Under the pieces are notes generated by a model. It did not search any database. It had not been told where the DNA came from and worked only from the letters and a program-made list of their open reading frames with translations. Below are positions 12,117 to 23,130 of a stretch of DNA of 64,000 nt, piece after piece. Where the stretch lies: contig JAJRXX010000037.1 in the NCBI GenBank assembly GCA_024276075.1, positions 1-64,000 on the forward strand, given 5' to 3'. The position numbers and the translations under genes are program-made. The DNA is from Planctomycetota bacterium. Lineage in GTDB: Bacteria > Planctomycetota > Phycisphaerae > Phycisphaerales > Phycisphaeraceae. How positions within the stretch are numbered: position 1 is the stretch's first letter; every line of letters begins with the position of its first letter.

Positions 12117-12524
12117 TTATACATTCAGATCGGTACCGGCTTCGGCGTGCTCCACCTGCTCGCGAGCCAGCCGCTGGGTGTTGTCTTGATCGATACCACG
12201 ACGGATTGCGTCGTACACGTTCTCTTGTTTCTTGAGCGATTTGTCTAGGCGGAACTCCAGCCTGGGCACCATACGCATCGCCACGTGTTTACACACCAGT
12301 GAATAGATGTGGCCCGCAGCGCCGTTGAGCCCCCCCAGCGACCGTTTCTCGTATTTGTCGGGCAGAACCGAAACGTACACAAACGCGTTGCGCCGATCCG
12401 GCGAGACGTCCACATGGGTCACGCTGACCATTCCTACCACGCGCGGGTCCGACAGCCGCCGTGCCAGCACCTGGCAAATCGCTCGTTGGAGCGTCGATTC
12501 GATCTGTTTTTTTCGGTAACTCAT
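12117..12524 (-). CDS. rbfA: Ribosome-binding factor A
   Basis: RbfA binds the 30S subunit and helps late 16S rRNA maturation and cold adaptation. The 135-residue form starting MSYRKKQIESTLQRAI matches the family start; the open frame extends to 12596 but the extra 24 residues do not resemble RbfA. The KH-type fold segment with LSDPRVVGMVSVTHVDVSPD and the motif MVPRLEFRLDKSLKKQENV are typical. It follows nusA and infB in the classical order on the same strand, about 270 bp after infB. No strong Shine-Dalgarno is seen before 12524. Confidence 0.92.
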   Translation of the reverse strand: MSYRKKQIESTLQRAICQVLARRLSDPRVVGMVSVTHVDVSPDRRNAFVYVSVLPDKYEKRSLGGLNGAAGHIYSLVCKHVAMRMVPRLEFRLDKSLKKQENVYDAIRRGIDQDNTQRLAREQVEHAEAGTDLNV

Positions 12525-12796
12525 CTCAAGCCAGTGAAAGGGTTCAATAAATTTACCCGCCAGTGAGTATCGCCGTGCTGTGGTCGGACAGTACACAGTC
12601 CTTTAAGCTCAACACGACCCAGCGCTTGTCCTTGAGCGATTCCGACCACTCGATCATCAATTTAATCTGCCAAATACCCACTACCATGCCCGACCGATCT
12701 GCTGTCACACCGTTTTCCATCTCCAATCGCGTATCGACCGTGCCGAAAGCGGTAATAACTCCTCTAACCCTATGGACAGACCATCATCTATAGGTG
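12525..12796. other. Spacer between infB and rbfA with no gene seen
   Basis: This 272-bp stretch separates infB from rbfA on the minus strand. I see no conserved ORF, tRNA or hairpin terminator in it. The spacing is longer than usual inside a nusA-infB-rbfA operon, so rbfA may have its own promoter. Confidence 0.4.
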
Positions 12797-15559
12797 TCAT
12801 TTAAGCTTCCGAGACACGTTTATCGTGTTGTAACAGACCAGCCTATCATCGACCTTCAGGTCCTCGTAGCCCACCAGCTTGATGCCGCACTCCGTGCCCG
12901 CGCGTACCTCTTTGGCGTCTTCTTTGACACGACGAAGGCTCTCGATCTGACGACCGTCCGCCACCACCACATCGTCGCGGATGACACGCATCTTGGCGCT
13001 ACGCTGGATCATGCCCTCCGCAACCTGGCACCCCGCTACCAGACCGACCTTAGAAACCTTGAATAGCTCGCGGACCTCCGCGACGCCTAATTGTTGCTCC
13101 TTGACCTCCGGCTCCAGCAGGCCTTCGAGCGACTTGGTCAGATCATCGATCAGCTCGTAGATGATCTGGTAAAGTCGAAGCTCGACATTGCGCTGTTCCG
13201 CCAACTCACGTGCCCGCGACGACGCCACGACGTGGAACCCAATGATGATAGCGCCCGACGCCTCAGCCAGCAGTATGTCGCTCTCGTTGATACCGCCCAC
13301 GGCGCTGTGCAGCACCTTGATCACCACCTCGTTGCTGCCGATCTCTTTCAGACTCTTGCGCAGCACGTCGATCGAGCCCTGCACGTCAGCCTTGAGCACG
13401 ACGCGCAGTTCCTTAACCCCGCCAGCGGCAATCTGATCGGCGAAATTATCCAGCGTTAGCTTGCTGCGGTTGGCAAGCTGCTTGTTCCGCTCTTTTTCTC
13501 GGTACTGCTTGGCAACATCCTCGGCCTGCTTAAGCGTCTCGGTGATGTAAAACTTGTCGCCCGCGTCCGGCACCTGATCGATACCCGACATCTCCAGCGG
13601 AGTCGCCGGGCCCGCTTCGGTAATCGCTTGGCCGTGGTCATCGGTCATGTCCCGCACGCGCCCAAAGGCTCGACCGATCACAATAAAGTCGCCAACACTG
13701 AGACTACCCTGCTGCACCAAGGCACGCGCCACCGGGCCACGACCGGGCTGGAGCTGCGACTCGATCACCATCCCCCGCGCCGGGCCGCCGTAGTCGGCTT
13801 TGAGTTCCAGAAGCTCTGCCTGGTAGTCCAGTAGCTCGAGCAGTTCCTTAATCCCTTTGCCCTCGATCGCGCTGACCTTCACGATTTCCGTGTCCCCACC
13901 CCACTCCACGGGGTTGAGACCCTGCTCTGCAAGTTGGCCGTAGATTTTGCGAACGTTCGCCTCGGTGGCTTCGGCCTTATCGATTTTATTCAACACAACG
14001 ACGATCGGAACCTTGGCGGCCTTGGCGTGGTTAACCGATTCGATGGTCTGAGGCATCACGCCGTCGTCAGCCGCCACGACCAGCACGACCAGATCGGTCA
14101 TCTTCGCGCCCCGAGCACGCATACTTGTAAACGCCTCGTGGCCGGGTGTATCCAAAAATACCACGGTCTTATCGTGACCATCGTGGCCCTGAACCGTGAC
14201 ACGGTACGCCCCAACGTGCTGGGTGATCCCGCCTGCCTCGTGCCCCGCCACGTCGGCTGCGCGGATCTTGTCGAGCAGCGTCGTCTTGCCGTGATCGACG
14301 TGCCCCAAAACAGTCACCACCGGCGGACGGGGACGCACGTCTACCTCGTCACGCTTCTCGAACTCTTCGAGCACCAACTGCTCTGCGGTTTGCTGCTCCT
14401 TTACCTCCAGCTCGATGTTGTACTCCAACGCCACTTCCATCGCCGCTTCCACGTCGATGGTGGAGTTGATCGTGGCCATCACACCCTTGTTAAACAGGTA
14501 TTTGATGATGTCGGAACTTTTGATACCGGTCGTGGCCGACATTGTTTTGATGGTGATCGGCTCTGCGATCTCCACCTTGCCGCCGGTGATAGCAGCGCTA
14601 ACCGCAGCCACAGCCTGACCCGGGTGTTTGGTGAACTGGCGTCGGCGCTGCTTCAGGTAGCCGGACGCGCGGTTGAGACGAGCATCAAGCTCAAGCAAGT
14701 CCTGCTCGCTGAACTTGCTGGGCCCAACCGGCAGTGCGTCGCCCGATCGGCCCCGGCGTGTGCTCTGCGACCGCCGCTTACCACCTGCCCGCTTTGCCCC
14801 ATCCTGATCCTGGCCGCCTTCAGACTCACGACCACGACCGGGGGCACCGCCTCCCCCACGCTGACGAACGCCACCGCTACCACTATCGCCACGCGGCTCC
14901 GATAAATTACCCCCACTAGACGGCGCCGTACCCACAGGCCGTCGAGGACGAGGCGGCTGTATAACGTCGGGTTTTTCGATACGCACGACCTTGGGGCCCT
15001 TGAGGGTCGCTTCCATCGGCTTTGCAAGCGGCACACCGGCAGGCTTCGGGGGTGGTGGCGGCTTTTGCGGCTTGGGCGCTTCCTTCTCGACGCGTGGCGC
15101 ACGCTTGGCTGCGGTGTCGGCGGAGGGTTGATCCGTACCGGCCTCGGTGGCGGGTTTGCTCTTTGCAACAGCTTCGGGCGCTGCGGCCTGAACGGTAGTG
15201 GCTGTATCTTCTTTTTTCGGGGCGGGAGTCTCTTTTGCAACCGCTGCGGGCGACAGCGTCTCGGACGCTTTAGCCTCCACGTCGGGAGGCGTTTCGGTCT
15301 TCTTGGTCGTACGGCGACGGCGGGCCTTGGCTTTCTTCAGGTCGACCTTGCTGGCGACCTCCACAGCCGTGTGAGCGTCATCGGCACTGACGGCGGACTC
15401 ACTGAACCACTCTTGGATCGTCTGCACCAGACCGATCTTCACGGTGGACATGTGGTTTGTGATGCCGGGCACAGCCTCGGCGTTACACTTCTCCACGATC
15501 GCCTTGCTGGTCACACCCAGTTCTTTGGCGATCTCAAATATCCGCTTGGCCTTGGCCAA
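12797..15559 (-). CDS. infB: Translation initiation factor IF-2
   Basis: IF-2 is the GTPase that positions fMet-tRNA at the P site and promotes subunit joining. The 920-residue protein has an IF2 N-terminal helix domain (residues 1-50), a long low-complexity linker rich in Pro, Lys, Gly and Arg (about 75-285), a second IF2-N domain, then the G domain with GHVDHGKT at 419-426, DTPGHEAF and NKIDKAE. Domains II-IV follow up to the fMet-tRNA-binding C2 end. The long disordered linker resembles that of other planctomycetes and alpha-proteobacteria. It lies about 80 bp after nusA on the same strand. Confidence 0.96.
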   Translation of the reverse strand: MAKAKRIFEIAKELGVTSKAIVEKCNAEAVPGITNHMSTVKIGLVQTIQEWFSESAVSADDAHTAVEVASKVDLKKAKARRRRTTKKTETPPDVEAKASETLSPAAVAKETPAPKKEDTATTVQAAAPEAVAKSKPATEAGTDQPSADTAAKRAPRVEKEAPKPQKPPPPPKPAGVPLAKPMEATLKGPKVVRIEKPDVIQPPRPRRPVGTAPSSGGNLSEPRGDSGSGGVRQRGGGGAPGRGRESEGGQDQDGAKRAGGKRRSQSTRRGRSGDALPVGPSKFSEQDLLELDARLNRASGYLKQRRRQFTKHPGQAVAAVSAAITGGKVEIAEPITIKTMSATTGIKSSDIIKYLFNKGVMATINSTIDVEAAMEVALEYNIELEVKEQQTAEQLVLEEFEKRDEVDVRPRPPVVTVLGHVDHGKTTLLDKIRAADVAGHEAGGITQHVGAYRVTVQGHDGHDKTVVFLDTPGHEAFTSMRARGAKMTDLVVLVVAADDGVMPQTIESVNHAKAAKVPIVVVLNKIDKAEATEANVRKIYGQLAEQGLNPVEWGGDTEIVKVSAIEGKGIKELLELLDYQAELLELKADYGGPARGMVIESQLQPGRGPVARALVQQGSLSVGDFIVIGRAFGRVRDMTDDHGQAITEAGPATPLEMSGIDQVPDAGDKFYITETLKQAEDVAKQYREKERNKQLANRSKLTLDNFADQIAAGGVKELRVVLKADVQGSIDVLRKSLKEIGSNEVVIKVLHSAVGGINESDILLAEASGAIIIGFHVVASSRARELAEQRNVELRLYQIIYELIDDLTKSLEGLLEPEVKEQQLGVAEVRELFKVSKVGLVAGCQVAEGMIQRSAKMRVIRDDVVVADGRQIESLRRVKEDAKEVRAGTECGIKLVGYEDLKVDDRLVCYNTINVSRKLK

Positions 15560-15640
15560 ATCGATCTCCTTTTAAACACGCCCCTCGGCTACAAACCAAT
15601 ACCCACGTTAAATCGCTAACCAAAATTTACACATCAACTT

Positions 15641-17179
15641 CTAGGGTGTTTGCTCTTCTTTAACTTTCGGCTGACCCTGTGCATGGATCTCAAGTGTGCT
15701 ATCGGTATCCGCAGCCTCTTGATCCTGTGCCTGTTCGTCTGTGCTCTCGTTTGTGTCCTGGTCTGCCTGCTGGGCACCTTCTTCGGCCACTTCCGACGCG
15801 GGGCTATCCTCAGCCACCTGTTCGTCCGACCCAGCTTCGGGCTGATCGGCTTGGGCCACATCGCCCCCACCCACGTCACCTGTACCCGCATCGCTTGTAC
15901 CCGTATCACCGCCCAGCAAATCGCCCAATACCGCTGCAGCCTGCTGCTCACCCGGCATCGACGCCAGTGCCGCTTGCTCTTCCTTCTTGCGTTGCTCCGC
16001 TTCCTCTTTTGCTTTGGCCTGCTCAACGGCGACTAGCTTGGCACGCTCGGCGGCGACCTCGACCATCTTCTGAGTTTGCTCGGTTTCGCATTCGATCGAC
16101 TGCGCGAGGTACTCCGCCCCGACCTCTTCGATATCAAACACACTGATCAAGCCCAACGCTGCCAAGCGATCGATCTGCTCTTCTGTAATGCCCTCGACTG
16201 CCTTGAGGGCCTCTTCCATCGTGTCCAGGCCCTTGGTGAACTCAGCAGGCGTGAGGATATCGACGTCCCAACTGGTTAGCCGAGCCGCGAGGCGAACGTT
16301 CTGACCACGCTTGCCGATCGCCAATGAGAGTTGGTCTTCGTTCACCACGACCGTAGCGCGGCCAAGCTCAAAGCACAGGCTAATCTCGACCACCTCGGCG
16401 GGCTTCAGCGCGTTCTGGATCAGGATTTGGCTCGACTCGTTCCAACGCACAATGTCGATCTTCTCGCCGCCTAGTTCGTCGACGATGTTTTTGATTCGGC
16501 TGCCTCGCACGCCCACGCAGGCACCCACCGCGTCGACCTTCGAGTCGATCGACGACACCGCGATCTTCGTGCGGTGGCTCGGCTCACGGGCCATCGCCTT
16601 GACCTCGATAATCCGCTCAGCCACTTCGGGCACTTCGACCTCGAACAAGCGACGAATAAAATCGGGGTGCGCCCTGCTGAGCACGATCTTCACTTGATTG
16701 CCCACGTCGCGCACGTCCAAAATGATGCAACGCACGCGCTCTCCGGGCTGGTGCTGCTCGCCGGGGATCTGCTCGCTGCGAGGCATAAAACCCTCCGCCC
16801 GACCGATCGAGACCACCAACGCCCCGCCCTCGTATCGCTGGGCCATGCCCGTAACCAACTCGCCCACGCGATCAATAAATTCGTTGAAAATGCTCGCACG
16901 CTCGTCCTCGCGGAACCGTTGAATCATCACCTGCTTGGCGGTCTGAGCGGGGATTCGGCCTAGCGACTCAAGGGGGATTTCCTCTTGGTTGCGCCACACC
17001 GATATCTTGCCCGTCATCCGGTCGAGCTCAGCGGTAAACTCCTCGGTATCCACAGCATTAAAGTGCTTACGCGCTGCCGAGACCATCGCCTGCTCGATAT
17101 CGCTGTACAGCGACTCCTTATCCACGTTTCGGTCACGGGAGATCGAGTCGATGAGCCTGAGCATTTCTTGGTTATTCAT
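15641..17179 (-). CDS. nusA: Transcription termination/antitermination factor NusA
   Basis: The 512-residue protein has the NusA N-terminal RNA-polymerase-binding domain (MNNQEMLRLIDSISRDRNVD), an S1 domain, then two KH domains (VDAVGACVGVRGSRIKNIV and LAIGKRGQNVRLAARLTSWD). After the KH region comes a helical segment with a helix-hairpin-helix-like IDRLAALGLISVFDIEEVG and a disordered acidic tail of about 110 residues rich in Asp, Glu, Gln and Ala. It modulates pausing, termination and antitermination. rimP, which often precedes nusA, is not seen upstream. This is the first gene of the nusA-infB-rbfA group. Confidence 0.95.
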   Translation of the reverse strand: MNNQEMLRLIDSISRDRNVDKESLYSDIEQAMVSAARKHFNAVDTEEFTAELDRMTGKISVWRNQEEIPLESLGRIPAQTAKQVMIQRFREDERASIFNEFIDRVGELVTGMAQRYEGGALVVSIGRAEGFMPRSEQIPGEQHQPGERVRCIILDVRDVGNQVKIVLSRAHPDFIRRLFEVEVPEVAERIIEVKAMAREPSHRTKIAVSSIDSKVDAVGACVGVRGSRIKNIVDELGGEKIDIVRWNESSQILIQNALKPAEVVEISLCFELGRATVVVNEDQLSLAIGKRGQNVRLAARLTSWDVDILTPAEFTKGLDTMEEALKAVEGITEEQIDRLAALGLISVFDIEEVGAEYLAQSIECETEQTQKMVEVAAERAKLVAVEQAKAKEEAEQRKKEEQAALASMPGEQQAAAVLGDLLGGDTGTSDAGTGDVGGGDVAQADQPEAGSDEQVAEDSPASEVAEEGAQQADQDTNESTDEQAQDQEAADTDSTLEIHAQGQPKVKEEQTP

Positions 17180-17816
17180 AAAATCAAACCTACCTATTTA
17201 GATGTTGCTGACAGCCGCTTGCCGTCGTCTTCAATTGTCGTCGCCGACTTGACCCATTGCGTATCGAGGCGTCTCGTGCAAACCCCGATCACGCGTCATT
17301 CGGCAACCCATACACGTCCCTTCTAAACACAAGACCACGAATCGCTTATGTTAGCGCTCGTGGCCTGGGGCGGCGGCTGGCGGTCAGCCCTCTATCGGGA
17401 CTGACGATGCAGCCGAACTGCGGTTTCGCCGACCTTGCGTTAGGCCATGCTCGTATCCTCCTGAGACGAACCGGGCACCAAAGCCTTCTGCACGAAAGCC
17501 CCATCGAGGCCACCGTCGGTAATCGGCGAGACCCCCATCACAACCGGGACGCCCTCAAGCCTAGATTATCTAACCTTTTATGCATTACAATCCTTTGGCA
17601 AACCACAGGTCAATCCCCCCCATGAACCGATCTTCATTAGCCCCAAATTGTTCAGTATTTAACGGCTATTGTCAAGTTCCTTCCTCAGATAGCAGCTCAA
17701 TTTGAAACCAAGCGTCTCCGCAACGAGCCGCCGACTTGAATTCTTTCGCCCGGTCGCGCAAAATACAGGTCTGCACTAAACGTTCCTACTTTTATAATAG
17801 AGCACTTGAAAAAGAT
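17180..17816. promoter_or_regulatory. Divergent promoter region between nusA and rpsT
   Basis: This 637-bp stretch contains no ORF that I can support. A TATAAT hexamer at 17793-17798 lies about 20 bp before the rpsT start and could be a -10 box; no convincing -35 is visible. The region should hold promoters for both divergent genes. I found no riboswitch or tRNA. Confidence 0.35.
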
Positions 17817-18095
17817 ATGGCTAATTCCCTCAGCGCAAAGAAACGGATCCGTCAAAACGCCACTCGCCGTGCCCTGAACCGCTGGCGTAAAGACCGGTTC
17901 CGCACCGCTATCAAGCAGTACCACGAGACGATCCTCCACGGGTCCGTCGAAGACGCCAAGACGCAGCTAAGCGGCATCTACAAGCTGCTCGACCAAGTTG
18001 CCGACACCGGTGCCATCCACAAGAACACCGCGTCACGCTACAAGTCGCGCTTGACCATCCGGCTAAACACCAAGCAAGCGACCCAGACCGCTTAG
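17817..18095 (+). CDS. rpsT: 30S ribosomal protein S20
   Basis: The 92-residue protein starting MANSLSAKKRIRQNATRRALN is a typical bacterial S20: basic, all-helical, binding 16S rRNA at the bottom of the 30S body. A frame open from 17736 adds 27 residues unlike S20, so the ATG at 17817 is chosen. The only purine-rich sequence upstream is GAAAAAGA, so initiation is weakly SD-dependent or SD-free. The gene stands alone, divergent from nusA, as is common for rpsT. Confidence 0.95.
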   Translation: MANSLSAKKRIRQNATRRALNRWRKDRFRTAIKQYHETILHGSVEDAKTQLSGIYKLLDQVADTGAIHKNTASRYKSRLTIRLNTKQATQTA

Positions 18096-19316
18096 GGCCG
18101 ACGTCTACCTAGAGCATTCTTAATTTACTTGTGACGTACACAACGCCCCGCGCTTCGGTTGCGGGCTTTTGTTGCGCACGCCGCGGTGCCGGTAACATAA
18201 AAGTATGCGAGCACACTTGATCGCTGTGATCGGTAGCGGAGATTGCACGCCAAACTCCAAGACTTTTAGCAACGCACAGTGTGTGCAATCGTTGGCCTGG
18301 GTACATGGGACCTAGCTGAGTGTCAACGCCTGAGGAAGCTGTGCAGCACATCACAGAACAACTCGGATAAAACAATCCCGGACCTACAACACCATTTATG
18401 AATGGTGTATTGAAAAAAAGAAACGCCGGGGCGATGTGCGAGGGCTGTAGTCATGCCCTGGGCGCAGCGCGGCCGGCGTTTTTAGGTAACACAAAATGTA
18501 AACCGTCCGCGGCGTGTTGTCGGCGTTCTTGGCCCCAAATCGCTCTTGCCGGGAGAGGTCGGCCGATCGCGCAGAGTCGCTGGTGTCGGGGTGGGTCACA
18601 CAACTTGCGTATAAGCAAGTCGTGCGGCCCGACCCACGCATTGGAATGCGTGGGCTTCGAATCATCCGTGTGGTCGAGAAGAGGACCGCTTGCTAACGCG
18701 CGCGGCTCGTCGCGGTGACGCACGGATTGATCTGGTCCCGACGGGGCTCGGTTCACGAAGAGTTCTTAGGCTCAACAGCTTCCGGCCCGTGCCCAGAGCA
18801 ACCAAGTTTGCTGACCCGCTTTTTTTTGTCCCGCTCGCAGCTCGTTGGTCCTCTCCGAAGGCTACCCATCCGAGGTTGTTGAGCGGAAACATTGCGGAGC
18901 CGTCAAACGGCCCCCGGTAGATCGTGGTGATCCGTTCGGGGCTTTCGTATAGGGGTGGGTGGCCGTGTTTGTGCGCACGAACGTGTCCGGGCGGGGGCGG
19001 AACTACAAGACACTGGTTGCAAGCAACCAGTGCCACCCGGCGGACCTACACACTGGCGGGCGAGCTGTCAGTGGCACCCGACGGCCCCCGGGTGTGTTCA
19101 CCCGGGGCTAAATGGGAGTGGGTGGGGGGGTGGGTTTGTGCGCGATTGGCACGGCTTACCCGCCTACGGCGCGTGAAGCCGTGGCACCCGACGGAAGCGG
19201 GGGTTGTACAGTTGGGTACATGATGGTTTTAAGGCAAGATCAATCGGAGCGGTCCGCACAACGGACCCTACACGGCTCAATATGCCCGGCATCATGCCGG
19301 GCCTACCCACTAGAAG
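18096..19316. repeat. Gene-free region filled with hairpin modules and repeat fragments
   Basis: No conserved ORF is present. A family B end (TAGAGCATTCTTAATTTAC) starts at about 18111. A hairpin ACACCATT-TATG-AATGGTGT lies at 18389-18408, and a 64-bp terminator-like structure at 18421-18484. A shared-core copy is at 18685-18710. A series of hairpins follows: 19011-19032 (arms CACTGGTTGC/GCAACCAGTG, then CCACCCGG), a CCCCGGGTG/CACCCGGGG hairpin near 19087-19108, 19251-19267 (GGTCCG/CGGACC, then CTACAC) and 19284-19302 (GCCCGGCAT/ATGCCGGGC, then CTACCC). It looks like a landing zone for repeat modules. Confidence 0.6.
18421..18484. terminator. Possible bidirectional terminator or structured element
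   Basis: An outer stem AAACGCCGG (18421-18429) pairs with CCGGCGTTT (18473-18481). It is preceded by an A-rich run and followed by T residues, so it could work on both strands. An inner hairpin AGGGC/GCCCT lies within. It sits between the convergent rpsT and dnaK-side transcripts but is 325 bp past rpsT, so a role in termination is only inferred. Confidence 0.4.
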
Positions 19317-19649
19317 TTATGACCATGTGTCTTCAATACCGATTTCGAACTGTATCCGATGCACCAATTCGTTACCGACTGACGTTTGCGTGCCAGCACC
19401 TCCTCCGATACTTGCAAGTGCGACAAAAAAGCCAGCTTTGTCTTTCTGTCCACTTTCGGCTGTCACCGCAACATCGAATTTGACACCAGGAATTTTTGCG
19501 GCATCTCCTTTATTGCGACGAAGATTAAAAACTGGATAAATATCTGTACGGTCTGGAAAGGTTCTCAATTCTACATTTGCATCATGTACACCTGCCGCGA
19601 TTTGGACAAGTGCGTTGTGAATAAAATCTTTAAGTTCAATTTGTTTCAT
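19317..19649 (-). CDS. Small hypothetical protein, Trypco2-like pattern
   Basis: The 110-residue protein starts MKQIELKDFIHNALVQIAAG. A central VKFDVAVTA strand is followed by a Gly/Ala-rich segment (FFVALASIGGGAG) and HRIQFEIGI. This arrangement (FDVAVT, glycine-rich turn, RI-F-I strand) is that of the trypsin-co-occurring domain 2 family as I remember it; I cannot confirm it by search. There is no signal peptide or membrane segment. The gene lies 64 bp downstream of dnaK on the same strand. Its DNA is visibly more AT-rich than its neighbours, which suggests acquisition by transfer. Confidence 0.6.
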   Translation of the reverse strand: MKQIELKDFIHNALVQIAAGVHDANVELRTFPDRTDIYPVFNLRRNKGDAAKIPGVKFDVAVTAESGQKDKAGFFVALASIGGGAGTQTSVGNELVHRIQFEIGIEDTWS

Positions 19650-19713
19650 ATGGTATTCTTGATCTCTCAGATACTTTCATCCGCATTCATGAAACATATC
19701 ATCGCTGACATTG

Positions 19714-21648
<1,935 letters not shown>

Positions 21649-22265
21649 GATGTTCCACCTTTTTGTAAGTCGCTTCGTTGTGTCGATCCCGCAGGCCTGT
21701 CTGGACCCGCGTCGCGGCACCGGTATCTCAAAGTGGTCCGGCGCCAACTAGGTTACCCCTTCCCCCTGCTGTCAGTCGTGGAGGTGAGGCCCAGCGTTAA
21801 TCATATTGCAAAGCCAATGCCACCCCGAATAGCGACAAAACGCTAAAAAGGCTGAAAAACAGGGCGAAATTGTCTGCCAGTGCCGGACCGGGGTGTCGAA
21901 AAACTGCCAATATGGCAACGCTGGATGCAGGGGTATCTGGCTACCGAACAGGCGATCGCCCGGGTGAAATTGGACACGGCCCGTCACAAACGACGCAGCG
22001 AGCTTGGGTCGACGAACATGGATTTGAAACGCTGTTCACCCAATGGTGAGGCTGCAGATGGTGCCGATGCGGCGCGCTCGACCGACCCCAACGATGAGGA
22101 AAAAACGAATGGGTGTAAATAGACCACAGTGTGTGGCGATTAAAAAAATACACCAATAATGGCAAAATGGCCTACACGCAGCGGATTTTTAGGTATTATC
22201 CAGCCACTTCGTATTGGTTTAAACGTTCAAACTTTCTTATTCACCGTGTTAAGGAGAGTCAGACG
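21649..22265. promoter_or_regulatory. Divergent upstream region of dnaK and the HU-like gene
   Basis: This stretch of about 617 bp holds no supportable gene. It must contain the promoters of dnaK (minus) and the HU-like gene (plus). A TATTAT near 22193 is a possible -10 for the latter. I saw no CIRCE or other classical heat-shock operator. Confidence 0.35.
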
Positions 22266-22589
22266 ATGGCAGCAAGCAAAGCTCCCAAGCCCGCATCCAA
22301 GAGTGAAGTCCTCACCAACATTTCGGAAGCCACCGATCTCACCAAGAAAGACGTGGCGGCTGTGTTTGACTCGCTGAGCAGCGTGATCAAAAAGCAGCTA
22401 GGCAAAAGAGGCCCAGGCGTGTTCACCATACCCGGGCTGTGTAAGCTGGTGGTGCAGCGCAAGCCCGCGACCAAGGCGCGCAAGGGCATCAACCCGTTCA
22501 CCAAGGAAGAGATCATGATCAAGGCCAAGCCCGCGCGCAACGTGGTCAAGATCCGACCCCTGAAGAACCTCAAAGAAATGGTTAAGTAA
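22266..22589 (+). CDS. HU/IHF-family DNA-binding protein
   Basis: The 107-residue protein starts MAASKAPKPASKSEVLTNIS. It has the HU fold: N-terminal helices (TDLTKKDVAAVFDSLSSVI), then the beta arm with GVFTIPGLCKLVVQRKPATK and RKGINPFTKEEIMIKAKPA. The usual RNP or RNPxTG of the arm is replaced by KGINPFT, so it belongs to the divergent HU-like group rather than to canonical HupA/B. It should bind and bend DNA as a nucleoid protein. AAGGAGAG at 22251-22258 is a strong ribosome site eight bases before this ATG and decides the start over the upstream frame. A strong terminator follows. Confidence 0.9.
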   Translation: MAASKAPKPASKSEVLTNISEATDLTKKDVAAVFDSLSSVIKKQLGKRGPGVFTIPGLCKLVVQRKPATKARKGINPFTKEEIMIKAKPARNVVKIRPLKNLKEMVK

Positions 22590-22685
22590 TCGCAGCCGAC
22601 ACGAAGGCACCGCATGGTTACAAAATGTAACCCGTGCGACGCGCCTGTGTCGGACCCGGAAACTTAGCCCAATCGTGCAACGAAG

Positions 22686-22718
22686 ACCCTCGACCGAATC
22701 AGGTCGAGGGTTTTTTTT
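22686..22718 (+). terminator. Rho-independent terminator of the HU-like gene
   Basis: The stem ACCCTCGACC / GGTCGAGGGT has a 6-base loop (GAATCA) and is followed by eight T residues. It lies about 100 bp after the HU-like stop codon and is the clearest intrinsic terminator in the window. Confidence 0.9.
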
Positions 22719-22769
22719 GCGCACCCGGCGCACGTGGAAGTGCGGAGATCGCGCGTGGGCGCACAAAAT

Positions 22770-22874
22770 TAGGGCACCTTGCATAAATAATCGCCATGTC
22801 AGTTCTGGAGTAGGGCAGGTCATTGACCTGCCTTCTTCTTGGGGAGATGGAGAATAATTACGCAAGTTGCTCTA
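22770..22874. mobile_element. Family C inverted-repeat element, copy C2
   Basis: It is the reverse complement of C1 (3961-4065) with one visible difference: its left end reads TAGGGCACC where C1 has TAGAGCACC on the equivalent strand. It is bounded by TA at 22770-22771 and 22873-22874, carries the central GGCAGGTC/GACCTGCC hairpin, and shares its right TA with the adjoining family B element. Confidence 0.8.
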
Positions 22875-22997
22875 GAGCATTTTCTCAATGGGTATAAGGG
22901 TCGCGACCGTGAGAGCGAACCCATTGGAGCCAAAAAACCGCTTGCTGACGCGCGCGGCTCGTTGAGATACCCGTATGTGAAATCAAAAAATGCTCTA
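22873..22997. mobile_element. Family B inverted-repeat element, copy B2
   Basis: The left end TAGAGCATTTTCTCAATGGG and right end AAAAAATGCTCTA are inverted repeats bounded by TA. Inside are a shared-core variant at 22937-22963 (GCTTGCTGACGCGCGCGG) and, upstream of it, a partial copy in the opposite orientation (GTCGCGACCGTGAGAGCG). There is no ORF. It directly abuts C2. Confidence 0.7.
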
Positions 22998-23012
22998 AAC
23001 ACCGCGACGCTG

Positions 23013-23120
23013 TAATACGTATTCAGATAAACCCGTGCGTATTACCATCCAAGAAAAGGTCCGCTCCCTGACGGTCGCGGCTCGTTAAGACCCCGTACGA
23101 ATTAATCTGAATGCGTGTAA
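23013..23120. repeat. Family E inverted-repeat element with shared core
   Basis: The termini TAATACGTATTCAGATAAAC and the complement of TTACACGCATTCAGATTAA are imperfect inverted repeats. The centre holds the shared core at 23061-23086 (GCTCCCTGACGGTCGCGG). A second family E end lies at about 26986-27010 inside a composite element. No coding potential. Confidence 0.6.
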
Positions 23121-23130
23121 CGACTCGTTT

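Noticed and set aside
13934-14905. Plus-strand ORF of 323 codons opposite infB
   Set aside because: It mirrors the IF-2 G domain and linker; composition is unusual and no family is recognisable.
18398-19223. Several 60-120 codon ORFs between rpsT and the Trypco2-like gene
   Set aside because: They translate hairpin repeats, on both strands, into low-complexity Arg/Gly/Pro sequence without ribosome sites.
21649-21780. CIRCE operator expected upstream of dnaK
   Set aside because: No TTAGCACTC or GAGTGCTAA inverted repeat was found by eye; HrcA control is therefore not claimed.
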